Source: an uncultured bacterium
Lineage (GTDB): Bacteria; Cyanobacteriota; Vampirovibrionia; Gastranaerophilales; Gastranaerophilaceae
Reading direction: 5' to 3'
Length of the DNA stretch: 14,364 nucleotides
Assembly: GCA_900553845.1 (NCBI GenBank)
Contig: USEW01000026.1
Coordinates: 1 to 14,364, forward strand
The position numbers and the translations under genes were made by a program. The notes under the pieces are model-generated. The model was not told the origin of the DNA. It searched no databases and saw only the letters and a program-made list of their open reading frames with translations. Positions 6,876 to 13,707 of the stretch are shown here, in pieces; the first letter of the stretch is position 1; each line of letters opens with the position of its first letter.

Positions 6876-7103
6876 ATGGGAAATATAGCTAAATTTGAGA
6901 AAAAGAACGATAATTTTGTTTCACAAATGAAATCTTATTTTAAGGGTGTAAAGATTGAATGGGGAAAAATTACCTGGCCTGAAAAAAAACAGGTTTTTGT
7001 TGAAACATTATATGTAATTGTGATTGTATTTGTATTCACATTATTTATCTTGATACTGGATTTAATATATAAAGGTGCTTTTAGCTTTTTAAAAATAAAT
7101 TAG
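6876..7103 (+). CDS. secE: Preprotein translocase subunit SecE
   Basis: Small essential subunit of the SecYEG inner-membrane translocon, 75 residues. The short bacterial form is clear: an amphipathic cytosolic helix with the family signature GVKIEWGKITWPEKKQV (about 24-40), then a single membrane helix, YVIVIVFVFTLFILILDLIY. AAAGGA a few nucleotides upstream of the ATG supports the start. It is separated from nusG by 17 bp, the standard secE-nusG pairing, and is almost certainly cotranscribed with it. Confidence 0.95.
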   Translation: MGNIAKFEKKNDNFVSQMKSYFKGVKIEWGKITWPEKKQVFVETLYVIVIVFVFTLFILILDLIYKGAFSFLKIN

Positions 7104-7120
7104 GAAATGGGTTTTGGAAT

Positions 7121-7816
7121 ATGTCAACAAATAATAGCGAAAATAATAAAGAAGTAATAGTAAAAAAAGCTGATCGTGAAATTGAATTTGACGAAGATTT
7201 AGGCAAATATAAAAGTGTTGAGGTAAAATCGACGACACCTAAAGTGCAGAAGAAAAAAACGTCAGATAATTCGCTAAACGGTTCAAAAGAACCCCAAAAA
7301 CGCTGGTATGTTGTCCATGTTTATTCAGGTCATGAAAATAAAGTTAAAGTAAACTTGGAAAAACGTATTGAATATATGAATATGGGTGAAAAAATATTCC
7401 GTATAGAAGTTCCGCAAAAAGCAGTGACCAAAGTTCGCGACGGTAAAAAACATGATGTTGAAGAAAAAATATTCCCAGGTTATGTGCTTGTCGAAATGAT
7501 TATGGACGATGATTCTTGGTATGTTGTTCGACATACAGCAGGTGTTACAAAATTTGTTGGGTCGTCAAAGCGTCCTATTCCTGCCCGTGAAAGTGAGATT
7601 AAGAAAATCATTCAAAGAACTCAATCACAAACTGTTAAAGTTGAATTGGATGTTAAAGTAGGCGACCAGGTTCGTATAGTTTCAGGTCCATTTGCCGACT
7701 TTATTGGTGATATTACTGATGTTTATCCTGACAAAGCAAAATTGAGAGCAAGTGTTTCTATCTTTGGGCGTGAAACACCTGTTGAGTTAGAATATAAACA
7801 AATTCAAAAAGTATAA
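7121..7816 (+). CDS. nusG: Transcription termination/antitermination factor NusG
   Basis: Elongation factor that binds RNA polymerase. At 231 residues it is about 50 longer than E. coli NusG. The NGN domain begins at RWYVVHVYSG (61-70) and contains IFPGYVLV (117-124) and TAGVTKFVG (139-147). The KOW domain follows with GDQVRIVSGPFADFIG (181-196) and the usual FGRETPVEL near the end. The extra length is an N-terminal extension (about 1-58) rich in N, K, S and E, low in complexity and probably disordered; E. coli NusG has fewer than ten residues there. The start at 7121 is preceded by a modest TGGA. rplK follows after a structured leader. Confidence 0.95.
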   Translation: MSTNNSENNKEVIVKKADREIEFDEDLGKYKSVEVKSTTPKVQKKKTSDNSLNGSKEPQKRWYVVHVYSGHENKVKVNLEKRIEYMNMGEKIFRIEVPQKAVTKVRDGKKHDVEEKIFPGYVLVEMIMDDDSWYVVRHTAGVTKFVGSSKRPIPARESEIKKIIQRTQSQTVKVELDVKVGDQVRIVSGPFADFIGDITDVYPDKAKLRASVSIFGRETPVELEYKQIQKV

Positions 7817-7843
7817 TTTAAATATATTATTTTAGTAAATAAA

Positions 7844-7887
7844 CGTGGAAGGCTTTAAGTTTATTGCCGTTATTACCACGAAAGGAG
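7844..7887 (+). promoter_or_regulatory. Candidate ribosomal protein L1-binding leader before rplK
   Basis: Outer helix CGTGG (7844-7848) with CCACG (7876-7880), left internal loop AA, inner stem GGC (7851-7853) with GCC (7866-7868), right internal loop GTTATTA. The Shine-Dalgarno AAAGGAG begins at the next base (7881). The 5' side GTGGAAGGCTTTAAG and 3' side TACCAC strongly recall the L1 stalk of 23S rRNA (E. coli GTGGGAGGCTTTGAAG ... TACCAC). L1 is known to repress the rplK-rplA mRNA by binding such a mimic. A second copy precedes rplA. Confidence 0.75.
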
Positions 7888-7895
7888 ACAAAAAA

Positions 7896-8321
7896 ATGGC
7901 AAAAAAAGTAGTAGGCAAAATTAAATTACAAATCCAAGCCGGAAAAGCAAATCCGTCACCTCCTGTTGGTCCTGCATTAGGTCAACACGGCGTTAACATA
8001 ATGGAATTTTGTAAACAATTTAATGCAAAAACTGAATCTCAAGCAGGATATATAATACCTGTTGTTATTGATGTATATGAAGATAGAAGTTTTTCTTTTG
8101 TTACAAAATCACCACCGGCTGCTGTTTTAATAAAAAAAGCAATAGGGCTTGAAAAAGGCTCGGCTGTTCCAAACAAAACAAAAGTTGGACAAATTACTAA
8201 AGCACAATTAGAAGAAATAGCAAAAGTTAAAATGGATGATTTAAATGCAACTACCATGGAAGCTGCTGTTGAGATGATTAAAGGCTCAGCACGGGCAATG
8301 GGAGTTACTGTAGTAGAATAA
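7896..8321 (+). CDS. rplK: 50S ribosomal protein L11
   Basis: Ribosomal protein of the GTPase-associated centre, 141 residues, the normal length. The start is the ATG at 7896, with AAAGGAGA at 7881-7888. A GTG at 7845 opens the same frame earlier but lies inside the leader stem and adds 17 residues unlike L11. Family features: VGKIKLQIQAGKANPSPPVGPALGQHGVNIMEFCKQFN in the N-terminal domain (proline-rich hinge region), SFVTKSPPAAVLIKKA in the middle, and a C-terminal 23S-binding domain with VKMDDLNATTMEAAVEMIKGSARAMGV. Translation is likely controlled by L1 through the leader immediately upstream. Confidence 0.96.
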   Translation: MAKKVVGKIKLQIQAGKANPSPPVGPALGQHGVNIMEFCKQFNAKTESQAGYIIPVVIDVYEDRSFSFVTKSPPAAVLIKKAIGLEKGSAVPNKTKVGQITKAQLEEIAKVKMDDLNATTMEAAVEMIKGSARAMGVTVVE

Positions 8322-8364
8322 TTGTGGGAGTTTTTTAGAAAAAACGTTATCACCACGAAAGGAG
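8322..8364 (+). promoter_or_regulatory. Second candidate L1-binding leader, between rplK and rplA
   Basis: TTGTGG (8322-8327) pairs with CCACGA (8353-8358, one G-U), left internal loop GA, inner hairpin GTTTTT (8330-8335) with AAAAAC (8340-8345) and loop TAGA, right internal loop GTTATCA (8346-8352). The Shine-Dalgarno AAAGGAG follows at 8358-8364. It repeats the plan of the rplK leader: 20 of 21 bases match at 8345-8365 versus 7868-7888. The inner stem is a different sequence that still pairs, which argues for an RNA structure held by selection. Confidence 0.72.
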
Positions 8365-8374
8365 ATATTTTATT

Positions 8375-9100
8375 ATGTCAAAATTGACTAAAAAACAGAA
8401 AAAAATACAAGAACTTATGGTGAATTTTAATCAACCTGTTGGTGCCTGTGATGCTATAAAAAAGCTTAAAGAAGTATCAAAAGAAATAGCAAAATTCAAT
8501 GAAACCGTTGAATGCCATATGCGTTTGGGTATTGATGTAAAACATGCTGACCAGCAAGTCCGTTCAACAACTGTATTACCTGCAGGATTAGGTAAAACTG
8601 TTCGTGTTTGTGTTATTGCCAAAGGTAATAAAGTTCAGGAAGCTATTGATGCAGGTGCTGATTTTGCAGGTACCGAGGATATTATTGATAAAATTTCAGG
8701 CGGTTGGTTTGATTTTGATACTTTGATTGCAACACCTGATTGTATGGGTATGTTAGGTAAATTAGGTCGTGTTTTAGGTCCTAAAGGTTTAATGCCAAAC
8801 CCCAAAACAGGTACTGTTACTTTGGAAGTCGGCAAAGCTGTTAAAGATGCTAAAGCTGGTAAAGTTGAATTCCGTGCTGATAAGCAAGGTATGATTCATG
8901 TACCTATTGGTAAAATTGAATTTTCAGAAGAAGATTTAGTTAAAAACTATGCTACACTTGCTGATGCTATTTTAAAAGCCAAACCATCTGCAGCCAAGGG
9001 CGTTTATATTAAATCTGCTTTCTTGACAACAACTATGGGACCAAGTATTAAACTGGATTCTAAAAATATAGCATCAGAAGTTAAAGAACTTATAGTATAA
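8375..9100 (+). CDS. rplA: 50S ribosomal protein L1
   Basis: L1-stalk protein that also acts as translational repressor of its own operon in many bacteria; 241 residues, close to the typical 230-240. Recognisable segments are TVRVCVIAKGNKVQEAIDAGADFAG (domain II entry), GWFDFDTLIATPDCMGMLGKLGRVLGPKGLMPNPKTGTV (the L1 signature), GKVEFRADKQGMIHVPIGK, and the C-terminal AKGVYIKSAFLTTTMGPSIKLD. AAAGGAG at 8358-8364 precedes the ATG. It is the last gene of the cluster: a terminator begins 28 bp after the stop and the next gene is folC in the opposite orientation, so rplJ and rplL do not follow here as they do in many bacteria. Confidence 0.96.
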   Translation: MSKLTKKQKKIQELMVNFNQPVGACDAIKKLKEVSKEIAKFNETVECHMRLGIDVKHADQQVRSTTVLPAGLGKTVRVCVIAKGNKVQEAIDAGADFAGTEDIIDKISGGWFDFDTLIATPDCMGMLGKLGRVLGPKGLMPNPKTGTVTLEVGKAVKDAKAGKVEFRADKQGMIHVPIGKIEFSEEDLVKNYATLADAILKAKPSAAKGVYIKSAFLTTTMGPSIKLDSKNIASEVKELIV

Positions 9101-9128
9101 TAATTAAATAGATATATTGTTTTTCATA

Positions 9129-9161
9129 GCCGTTCAGTTTTTTATTGGACGGCATTTTTTT
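9129..9161 (+). terminator. Intrinsic terminator of the rplA transcript
   Basis: GCCGTTCA (9129-9136) pairs with TGGACGGC (9146-9153, one G-U) and is followed by ATTTTTTT. The T-run is on the + strand only, so it serves rplA. The hairpin overlaps the last codons of folC, which converges from the other strand. Confidence 0.85.
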
Positions 9162-10395
9162 CGAAAATTTCACCTAACATATAAAATGAACCGCATATAA
9201 CAGTTATTTTGTCCAGATTTTCGTTATTTAATATATCTAAAACCATGTTTTTGTTTATTATTTTCGTTTTGTTATTTATAAGCTTTTCTATATCGCACGG
9301 ATTGACTGCATTAAGACAGTTAAACTCGTATAAAAACACGTCATCATTTTTGTGGAATAATATTTTTACAATTTTTTGATATTCCTTTGTGTTTAACGAA
9401 CCGTATATGAATTGTATTTTTCTATTTTTAAAATAAAAATCAAGGCTTTTTCTCAATTTGATTGCAGCATCTAAATTATGTGCGCCATCTAAAATAATAT
9501 TTTTGTTTATTATATGGAAACGGTAGTCCCATTTGACATTTTTTAAACTTTTTTCAATTATTTTATTAAAATCAAAATTTATATTTTTTAAAAAACTGGT
9601 TTGGAGAAACTTAAAAGCATTTATAGCTAAATTAAGGTTTTCTTTCTGCCATAATCCATATAGGTTAAATTCATATTCAATAAAGTTAATAATTGCATAA
9701 TTTTTATTATTCTTAAAATTTATTTTTATATCGTTATTAAATGATATAATGTTTGAATTATGTTCTTTTGCAGCTTTTTTAATAACTTCATAACCTTTAT
9801 TTTGTTTTGATACAACAAGAGGAACATTATTTTTTATAATACCAGCTTTTTCATAAGCTATTTTATAAATTGTATCACCAAGACGATCTTTATGGTCAAT
9901 AGATATTGATGTAATTATTGTTAAAAGCGGATTTTTTACAACATTTGTAGCATCAAAACGTCCACCAAGCCCTGTTTCAAGTATAACTACATCAACGTTA
10001 TTGTCTTTAAAATGTAAAAAGGCTGCAATTGTCAATATTTCAAATTCTGTTAGATGAATGTTATTTGTTTTTGCTTTTCTTTCAATTTTAAAAATCAAAT
10101 TGCTTAAATCGTTTTCGCTTATATCAATACTATTTATTTTAATACGTTCACAATAAGATAAAATATGTGGTGAAGTATAAAGTCCTACATTTAAACCGAC
10201 ATTTTTTAATAACTCACACAATATCGCACAAGTTGAGCCTTTGCCATTTGTTCCTGCAATATGGATTATTTTTAAATCTTCTTGAGGATTGTTGAATAAT
10301 TTAAGAACTCTTTTTATTCTACTTAGACCAAGCTCAATATAGAATTTACCATTTTTATTTAATATATTTATTGCTTCTTCAAAAGTTTTTTCCAT
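9142..10395 (-). CDS. folC: Bifunctional folylpolyglutamate / dihydrofolate synthase
   Basis: Cytoplasmic Mur-ligase-family enzyme that adds glutamate to folates (and, in bifunctional forms, to dihydropteroate) using ATP; 417 residues. Seen motifs: P-loop HIAGTNGKGST at 45-55, YTSPHI 73-78, the metal/Mur segment ETGLGGRFDATN at 140-151, the HKDRLGDT segment with the probable carbamylated-lysine region EKAGIIK (182-188), and ILDGAHNLDA at 301-310 opening the C-terminal domain. The usual PGR before ILDGAHN is replaced by KWDYRF, a small divergence. An in-frame TAA lies two codons upstream of the ATG, so the start cannot be earlier; its Shine-Dalgarno is poor (the purine run AAAAAGA). The gene has its own promoter and its 3' end overlaps the rplA terminator. 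Whether it has both activities cannot be told from sequence. Confidence 0.92.
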   Translation of the reverse strand: MEKTFEEAINILNKNGKFYIELGLSRIKRVLKLFNNPQEDLKIIHIAGTNGKGSTCAILCELLKNVGLNVGLYTSPHILSYCERIKINSIDISENDLSNLIFKIERKAKTNNIHLTEFEILTIAAFLHFKDNNVDVVILETGLGGRFDATNVVKNPLLTIITSISIDHKDRLGDTIYKIAYEKAGIIKNNVPLVVSKQNKGYEVIKKAAKEHNSNIISFNNDIKINFKNNKNYAIINFIEYEFNLYGLWQKENLNLAINAFKFLQTSFLKNINFDFNKIIEKSLKNVKWDYRFHIINKNIILDGAHNLDAAIKLRKSLDFYFKNRKIQFIYGSLNTKEYQKIVKILFHKNDDVFLYEFNCLNAVNPCDIEKLINNKTKIINKNMVLDILNNENLDKITVICGSFYMLGEIFEKNAVQ

Positions 10396-10471
10396 AATAA
10401 TTTATGTCTTTTTGATAATGTTCCTTTGGTAATGCTTGAATTATAAATTCACACAGTCTTTCAATAGGGTC

Positions 10472-10500
10472 ATATTATAATTTGTTAACATAATTGTCAA
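10472..10500 (-). promoter_or_regulatory. Consensus-like sigma-70 promoter of folC
   Basis: On the - strand a perfect TTGACA (10500-10495) is followed by TATAAT (10479-10474, spacer 15) or by the overlapping TAATAT (10477-10472, spacer 17). The leader to the folC ATG is about 70 nt and holds a perfect dyad, TGAATT-ATA-AATTCA (10437-10451). Confidence 0.7.
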
Positions 10501-10523
10501 GTATTTTGTAAAAGAAGGCAAAA

Positions 10524-10565
10524 ATGTCAATTAAATTCAAAATTAATAAATACATAGATTATTAA
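10524..10565 (+). CDS. Possible 13-codon ORF upstream of the radical SAM gene
   Basis: ATG at 10524 is preceded by AGAAGG (10513-10518) at 5-nt spacing, as good a ribosome binding site as that of rpmG. The frame encodes MSIKFKINKYIDY and stops at 10563-10565, immediately before a structured element. It could be a leader peptide whose translation affects the downstream fold, or chance in AT-rich DNA. A precursor peptide for the radical SAM enzyme is possible in principle, but nothing in the peptide proves it. Confidence 0.25.
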   Translation: MSIKFKINKYIDY

Positions 10566-10567
10566 GT

Positions 10568-10648
10568 ATTTCGGGTTTAACCATCTTTCCTAGCCAGAAA
10601 GGGTAATGTCTTAGCTGATAAGGTTAAATATATAATAAACATTTCGGG
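10568..10648 (+). promoter_or_regulatory. Compact dyad element, possible cis-regulatory RNA or operator, upstream of the radical SAM gene
   Basis: TTTAACC (10576-10582) and GGTTAAA (10622-10628) form a perfect 7-bp closing stem. Inside are a CTTTC/GAAAG hairpin (10585-10601, loop CTAGCCA) and a small CTTA/TAAG hairpin (10610-10622, loop GCTGA; its last pair competes with the closing stem). The two loops share complementary TAGC and GCTG, so a loop-loop contact is possible. The element is flanked by direct repeats ATTTCGGG at 10568-10575 and 10641-10648. It matches no riboswitch consensus I know. The remaining parts of the 10396-10729 gap hold the folC promoter, the 13-codon ORF and AT-rich DNA. 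Confidence 0.4.
10631..10636 (+). promoter_or_regulatory. Perfect -10 hexamer upstream of the radical SAM gene
   Basis: TATAAT at 10631-10636 lies 94 bp before the radical SAM start. No good -35 box is found at 16-18 bp upstream, where the right arm of the dyad element lies, so it would need an activator or is fortuitous. Confidence 0.3.
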
Positions 10649-10729
10649 AATATTTAAATCATAATATTTAAAATAATATAAGTTTGTAAAAAATAATATA
10701 TAGTAGTGAATCATAAAAGAGGAGTAACT

Positions 10730-11575
10730 ATGGATAAAATAATAACATCACAGGTTTGTGAACTTAGCAGACTTGAAAATCTTTTTATTCAACTTACTTA
10801 TGCAAACTGTAATTTAAGATGCAAACATTGTTATATTACCCCGCATAAAAAGTTGGAAAAATCGGATTTTATATCGCTTGATTTAATAAAAAACACAATA
10901 TACACAAATGCAACAAAGTCTGTTGAAAATATTTATTTAACAGGCGGTGAACCTTTAATGCATCCTCAATTTAATAGTATACTAAGAATGTGTCTTAAAA
11001 GAACCAACACAACAATTATTACTAACGGAATTAATATTAATGATAAAAAAGCACGTTTTTTTGCAAAAGTAGAAGACGAATTTGAAAACTCAAATTTATA
11101 TTTTAAAATAGGTATCGAGCATTATGATGAATTTAAAGTTGATGATTTAAAAGGACGTGGAACTTTTCGTAAAAGTATAAATGCAGTCATAAGTCTTTTA
11201 AAATACGACTTTTCACCAATAATTTTATGTACAAATTATTATAATGAAAAAGAAGAAAGTTTAATTGAAGGATTTAGTCAAATTTTAGCTAGATATAATG
11301 CTTATTTGCCTAAACAAAATATTAAAATAATTCCATATTATGATAAAACAAACAAAACAGATGAATTATTCGAAATAAATCATAATATAAGTGATATAGA
11401 CTGTAGAACCAGCCGAATACTTACATCAAAAGGGGTATATTCTTGTAACTTCCTTGCAAATGATTATCGAGGAAGAAGTGGCCCAGATTTAAATGAATTT
11501 TCAGCAAAAACATATTTGGAAGCTCCATGCTGCAATCTTTGCTTGAAAGAAAATAAAAAATTTTTTACTGATTAA
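10730..11575 (+). CDS. Radical SAM enzyme with C-terminal cysteines (SPASM/twitch-like)
   Basis: Catalyses an S-adenosylmethionine-dependent radical reaction on an unknown substrate. The ATG at 10730 follows AGAGGAG (10718-10724) by 5 nt; an earlier GTG at 10706 is in frame but has no such site. Of 281 residues, C27, C31 and C34 (CNLRCKHCY) form the 4Fe-4S site, and TGGEP at 71-75 is the SAM-binding GGE motif. IITNG (96-100) supports the MoaA/PqqE-type barrel. The C-terminal part has C225, C239, C267, C268 and C271 (CCNLC), likely ligands of an auxiliary cluster in a twitch or reduced SPASM domain. The partners downstream are a HAD phosphatase, an aminotransferase and a hydrolase. I cannot name the reaction. 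Confidence 0.85.
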   Translation: MDKIITSQVCELSRLENLFIQLTYANCNLRCKHCYITPHKKLEKSDFISLDLIKNTIYTNATKSVENIYLTGGEPLMHPQFNSILRMCLKRTNTTIITNGININDKKARFFAKVEDEFENSNLYFKIGIEHYDEFKVDDLKGRGTFRKSINAVISLLKYDFSPIILCTNYYNEKEESLIEGFSQILARYNAYLPKQNIKIIPYYDKTNKTDELFEINHNISDIDCRTSRILTSKGVYSCNFLANDYRGRSGPDLNEFSAKTYLEAPCCNLCLKENKKFFTD

Positions 11576-11594
11576 ATAATTTTTTGTAAAAAAT

Positions 11595-11624
11595 TTGTCC
11601 ATGATTGTTTATTTGTAATATAAT
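11595..11624 (+). promoter_or_regulatory. Promoter immediately upstream of the HAD phosphatase gene
   Basis: TTGTCC (11595-11600, four of six) and a perfect TATAAT (11619-11624) with an 18-bp spacer predict transcription start at about 11631, only three nucleotides before the ATG at 11634. The mRNA would be essentially leaderless, which fits the lack of a Shine-Dalgarno there. Confidence 0.5.
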
Positions 11625-11633
11625 AAAATAGTT

Positions 11634-12266
11634 ATGAATGAAAAATGTCAAATTTTTTGTGATTTTGATGGCACAATAACAAAAGAAGATACAATCGGAA
11701 AATTTTTAAGACTTTTTGCACATGATAAATGGCTTGAAATTGAAAAACAATGGAAAGATGGTAAAATCGGTTCAAGAGATTGTATGGCAGAACAGCTTGC
11801 ACTTGTTAAAGATGTTTCGGATAATGATCTAAAAAATTTTTATTATAATATTGAAATTGATGAATCATTTATTGGTTTTTATAATGATTTAAAAAAAAGG
11901 AATATTCAATTTACAATTGTAAGCGATGGATTTGACATTTTCATAAATAATGTTTTAAGAAAATATGACCTTCAGGATATTAAAATTATATCAAATAAGC
12001 TTGAAATAAAAGATGGCAAGTTTATTCCTATATATGATGATAAATATAAATCGTGTAAAAGAAAATCAGGCGTATGTAAATGCAAAGCTGTTGAAGAAGA
12101 ATCTTGTAATTATAATTATCTAATATATATTGGGGATGGGTTGTCAGATACATGTGTTTCAGGTAAAATGAATAAAATATATGCTAAAAATTATCTGGCA
12201 CAATATTTAAGTTCAAAAAATATTCCATATGTTAAATTTAATAATTTTGAAGAGATAAAAATATAA
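11634..12266 (+). CDS. HAD-superfamily phosphatase, MtnX/phosphoserine-phosphatase-like
   Basis: Cytoplasmic Mg2+-dependent phosphomonoesterase by family, 210 residues. HAD motifs are all present: I, FCDFDGTIT with nucleophile D10 and D12; II, TIVSDGF with S97; III, K151; IV, IGDGLSD at 166-172. The layout and the segment KSCKRKSGVCKCKA (139-152) resemble MtnX, the 2-hydroxy-3-keto-5-methylthiopentenyl-1-phosphate phosphatase of methionine salvage, which also has a cysteine-rich patch before motif III. No other methionine-salvage gene is in the window, and the neighbours are a radical SAM enzyme and a class III aminotransferase, so the substrate is probably different. The start at 11634 has no ribosome binding site. 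The gap to the preceding gene is 58 bp and holds a promoter. Confidence 0.82.
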   Translation: MNEKCQIFCDFDGTITKEDTIGKFLRLFAHDKWLEIEKQWKDGKIGSRDCMAEQLALVKDVSDNDLKNFYYNIEIDESFIGFYNDLKKRNIQFTIVSDGFDIFINNVLRKYDLQDIKIISNKLEIKDGKFIPIYDDKYKSCKRKSGVCKCKAVEEESCNYNYLIYIGDGLSDTCVSGKMNKIYAKNYLAQYLSSKNIPYVKFNNFEEIKI

Positions 12267-12313
12267 AATTATATTATAATGCTTTAGAACAACGAAGGGA
12301 CGAGGTACAAAAA

Positions 12314-13705
12314 ATGGCAGTAAAAGAAGACATAAAAAGACTAACAGATGATGAAATACGTGAACTTGACAGCGTTTATTGTTCTTGGGGAGATACGGCA
12401 CATTATAGCGAAGAACCCAAAATATTTTCATCCTGCGAAGGTTCTTATATGTATGACAGCAAGGATACGCCATATTTAGACCTTCAGATGTGGTATGCTT
12501 CTTGTAATTTAGGTTATAAAAATAAACGTGTAAGTGATGCTGTTATTGACCAGATAAATACAATGCCTGGCATTGCTCCTAAATTTATATATAATTATAA
12601 AGCCATGCTTTCAGAAAAGATAGCAAAAGGCATGAAAAAAAGATTTGGAGAGAAAGGTCGCGTTCATTTTAACGTTGGTGGTGCTCAGGCTATTGAGGAT
12701 GCTATAAAAGTTTTGAGAAATTATACTCATAAAAACCGTCAGTTTGCATTTATGGGCGGATATCACGGTCGTACAATAGGTGCTTCTTGCATTACATCAA
12801 GTTATCGTTATCGTGAATCATATGGTCATTTTGGTGATAGAGCGCATTTTGTTCCTTTCCCTTACTGTTTTCGTTGCCACTATGGAAAAAAATGTGAAGA
12901 CTGTAATTTCTATTGTGTAAAGCAGTTTGCTAAAAACTTTGAAAGTGAATATAACTCTTTTTATGACAAAAAAACAGGTGATTGTGAATATGGAGCATTT
13001 ATCTGTGAACCATTGCTTGGTACAGGTGGATATGTTGTACCGCCAAAGGGATATTTTAAAGAATTAAAAAAAGTTTTAGATGAATTTAATATAGTATTGG
13101 CAGTTGATGAAATACAAATGGGACTTTATCGGACAGGAAAACTCTGGGCGATTGAGCATTTTGGTGTGACACCCGATTTAATTACATTTGGAAAGTCTTT
13201 GACAAACGGTTTAAATCCCCTTGCAGGATTGTGGGCTAAAGAAAAGTTGATAGCTCCTAATGTATTTCCACCAGGAAGGGCACATTCAACTTATTCTTCA
13301 AATCCTTTAGGAACAAGAGCAGGATATGAAGTTATGTCTATTATGGAAGAGGAAGACTTTGAAACAAGTGTTACAAACAAAGGTAAACTTTTCTTGGAGG
13401 GACTTAAATCCTTAAAATCAAAATATTCAGTTATTGGTGATGTTGATGGTTTAGGACTTGCTTTAAGGATGGAAATAACTCAAACTGACGGTTTTACTCC
13501 AAATCGTGAGTTATGTGACAATCTTCAGGAAGAAGGTCTAAAAGGTGATTTAACTTATAAAGGTAAAAAATGCGGACTTGTTCTTAATAATGGTGGATAT
13601 TATAAAAATGTAATCACATTCGTGCCTTCATTATATATAACTGAGGATGAGATAAATATGGCAATTGAACTTTTGGACCAATTATTTACGAGGTTTGAGA
13701 AATAA
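12314..13705 (+). CDS. Class III (PLP-dependent) aminotransferase
   Basis: Fold-type I transaminase of the acetylornithine/GABA/diaminobutyrate group, 463 residues. Seen: GGAQAIEDA (122-130, phosphate-binding, where SGSEANE is usual), GGYHGRTIG (148-156), ICEPLLGTGG (230-239), AVDEIQMG (263-270, with the PLP-binding D265) and the Schiff-base lysine K294 in LITFGKSLTNG. The segment PYCFRCHYGKKCEDCNFYC (183-201) carries five cysteines, a feature also found in the GABA-aminotransferase/dialkylglycine-decarboxylase-like branch (PYCYRCPFG type). GAGG at 12302-12305, 8 nt before the ATG, supports the start. A TATAAT at 12275-12280 could give it its own promoter. It is 47 bp from the HAD gene and 2 bp from the hydrolase, suggesting coupled expression with the latter. 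The amino donor and acceptor are not predictable. Confidence 0.88.
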   Translation: MAVKEDIKRLTDDEIRELDSVYCSWGDTAHYSEEPKIFSSCEGSYMYDSKDTPYLDLQMWYASCNLGYKNKRVSDAVIDQINTMPGIAPKFIYNYKAMLSEKIAKGMKKRFGEKGRVHFNVGGAQAIEDAIKVLRNYTHKNRQFAFMGGYHGRTIGASCITSSYRYRESYGHFGDRAHFVPFPYCFRCHYGKKCEDCNFYCVKQFAKNFESEYNSFYDKKTGDCEYGAFICEPLLGTGGYVVPPKGYFKELKKVLDEFNIVLAVDEIQMGLYRTGKLWAIEHFGVTPDLITFGKSLTNGLNPLAGLWAKEKLIAPNVFPPGRAHSTYSSNPLGTRAGYEVMSIMEEEDFETSVTNKGKLFLEGLKSLKSKYSVIGDVDGLGLALRMEITQTDGFTPNRELCDNLQEEGLKGDLTYKGKKCGLVLNNGGYYKNVITFVPSLYITEDEINMAIELLDQLFTRFEK

Positions 13706-13707
13706 TT

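Noticed and set aside
7845..7895. GTG start giving a longer L11
   Set aside because: The GTG is part of the 5' arm of the L1-type leader helix; the ATG at 7896 has AAAGGAG and gives the standard 141-residue protein.
8039..8835. Three open frames opposite rplK and rplA
   Set aside because: Antisense shadows of ribosomal protein genes.
10576..10628. Known riboswitch classes (TPP, purine, fluoride, preQ1) or a hammerhead ribozyme
   Set aside because: Isolated words such as GGGTAATG and CTGATAAG look familiar, but the conserved core positions of each class are absent.
12213..12473. 86-codon frame opposite the start of the aminotransferase
   Set aside because: It overlaps the coding start and ribosome binding site of a clear enzyme gene and has no family-like features.
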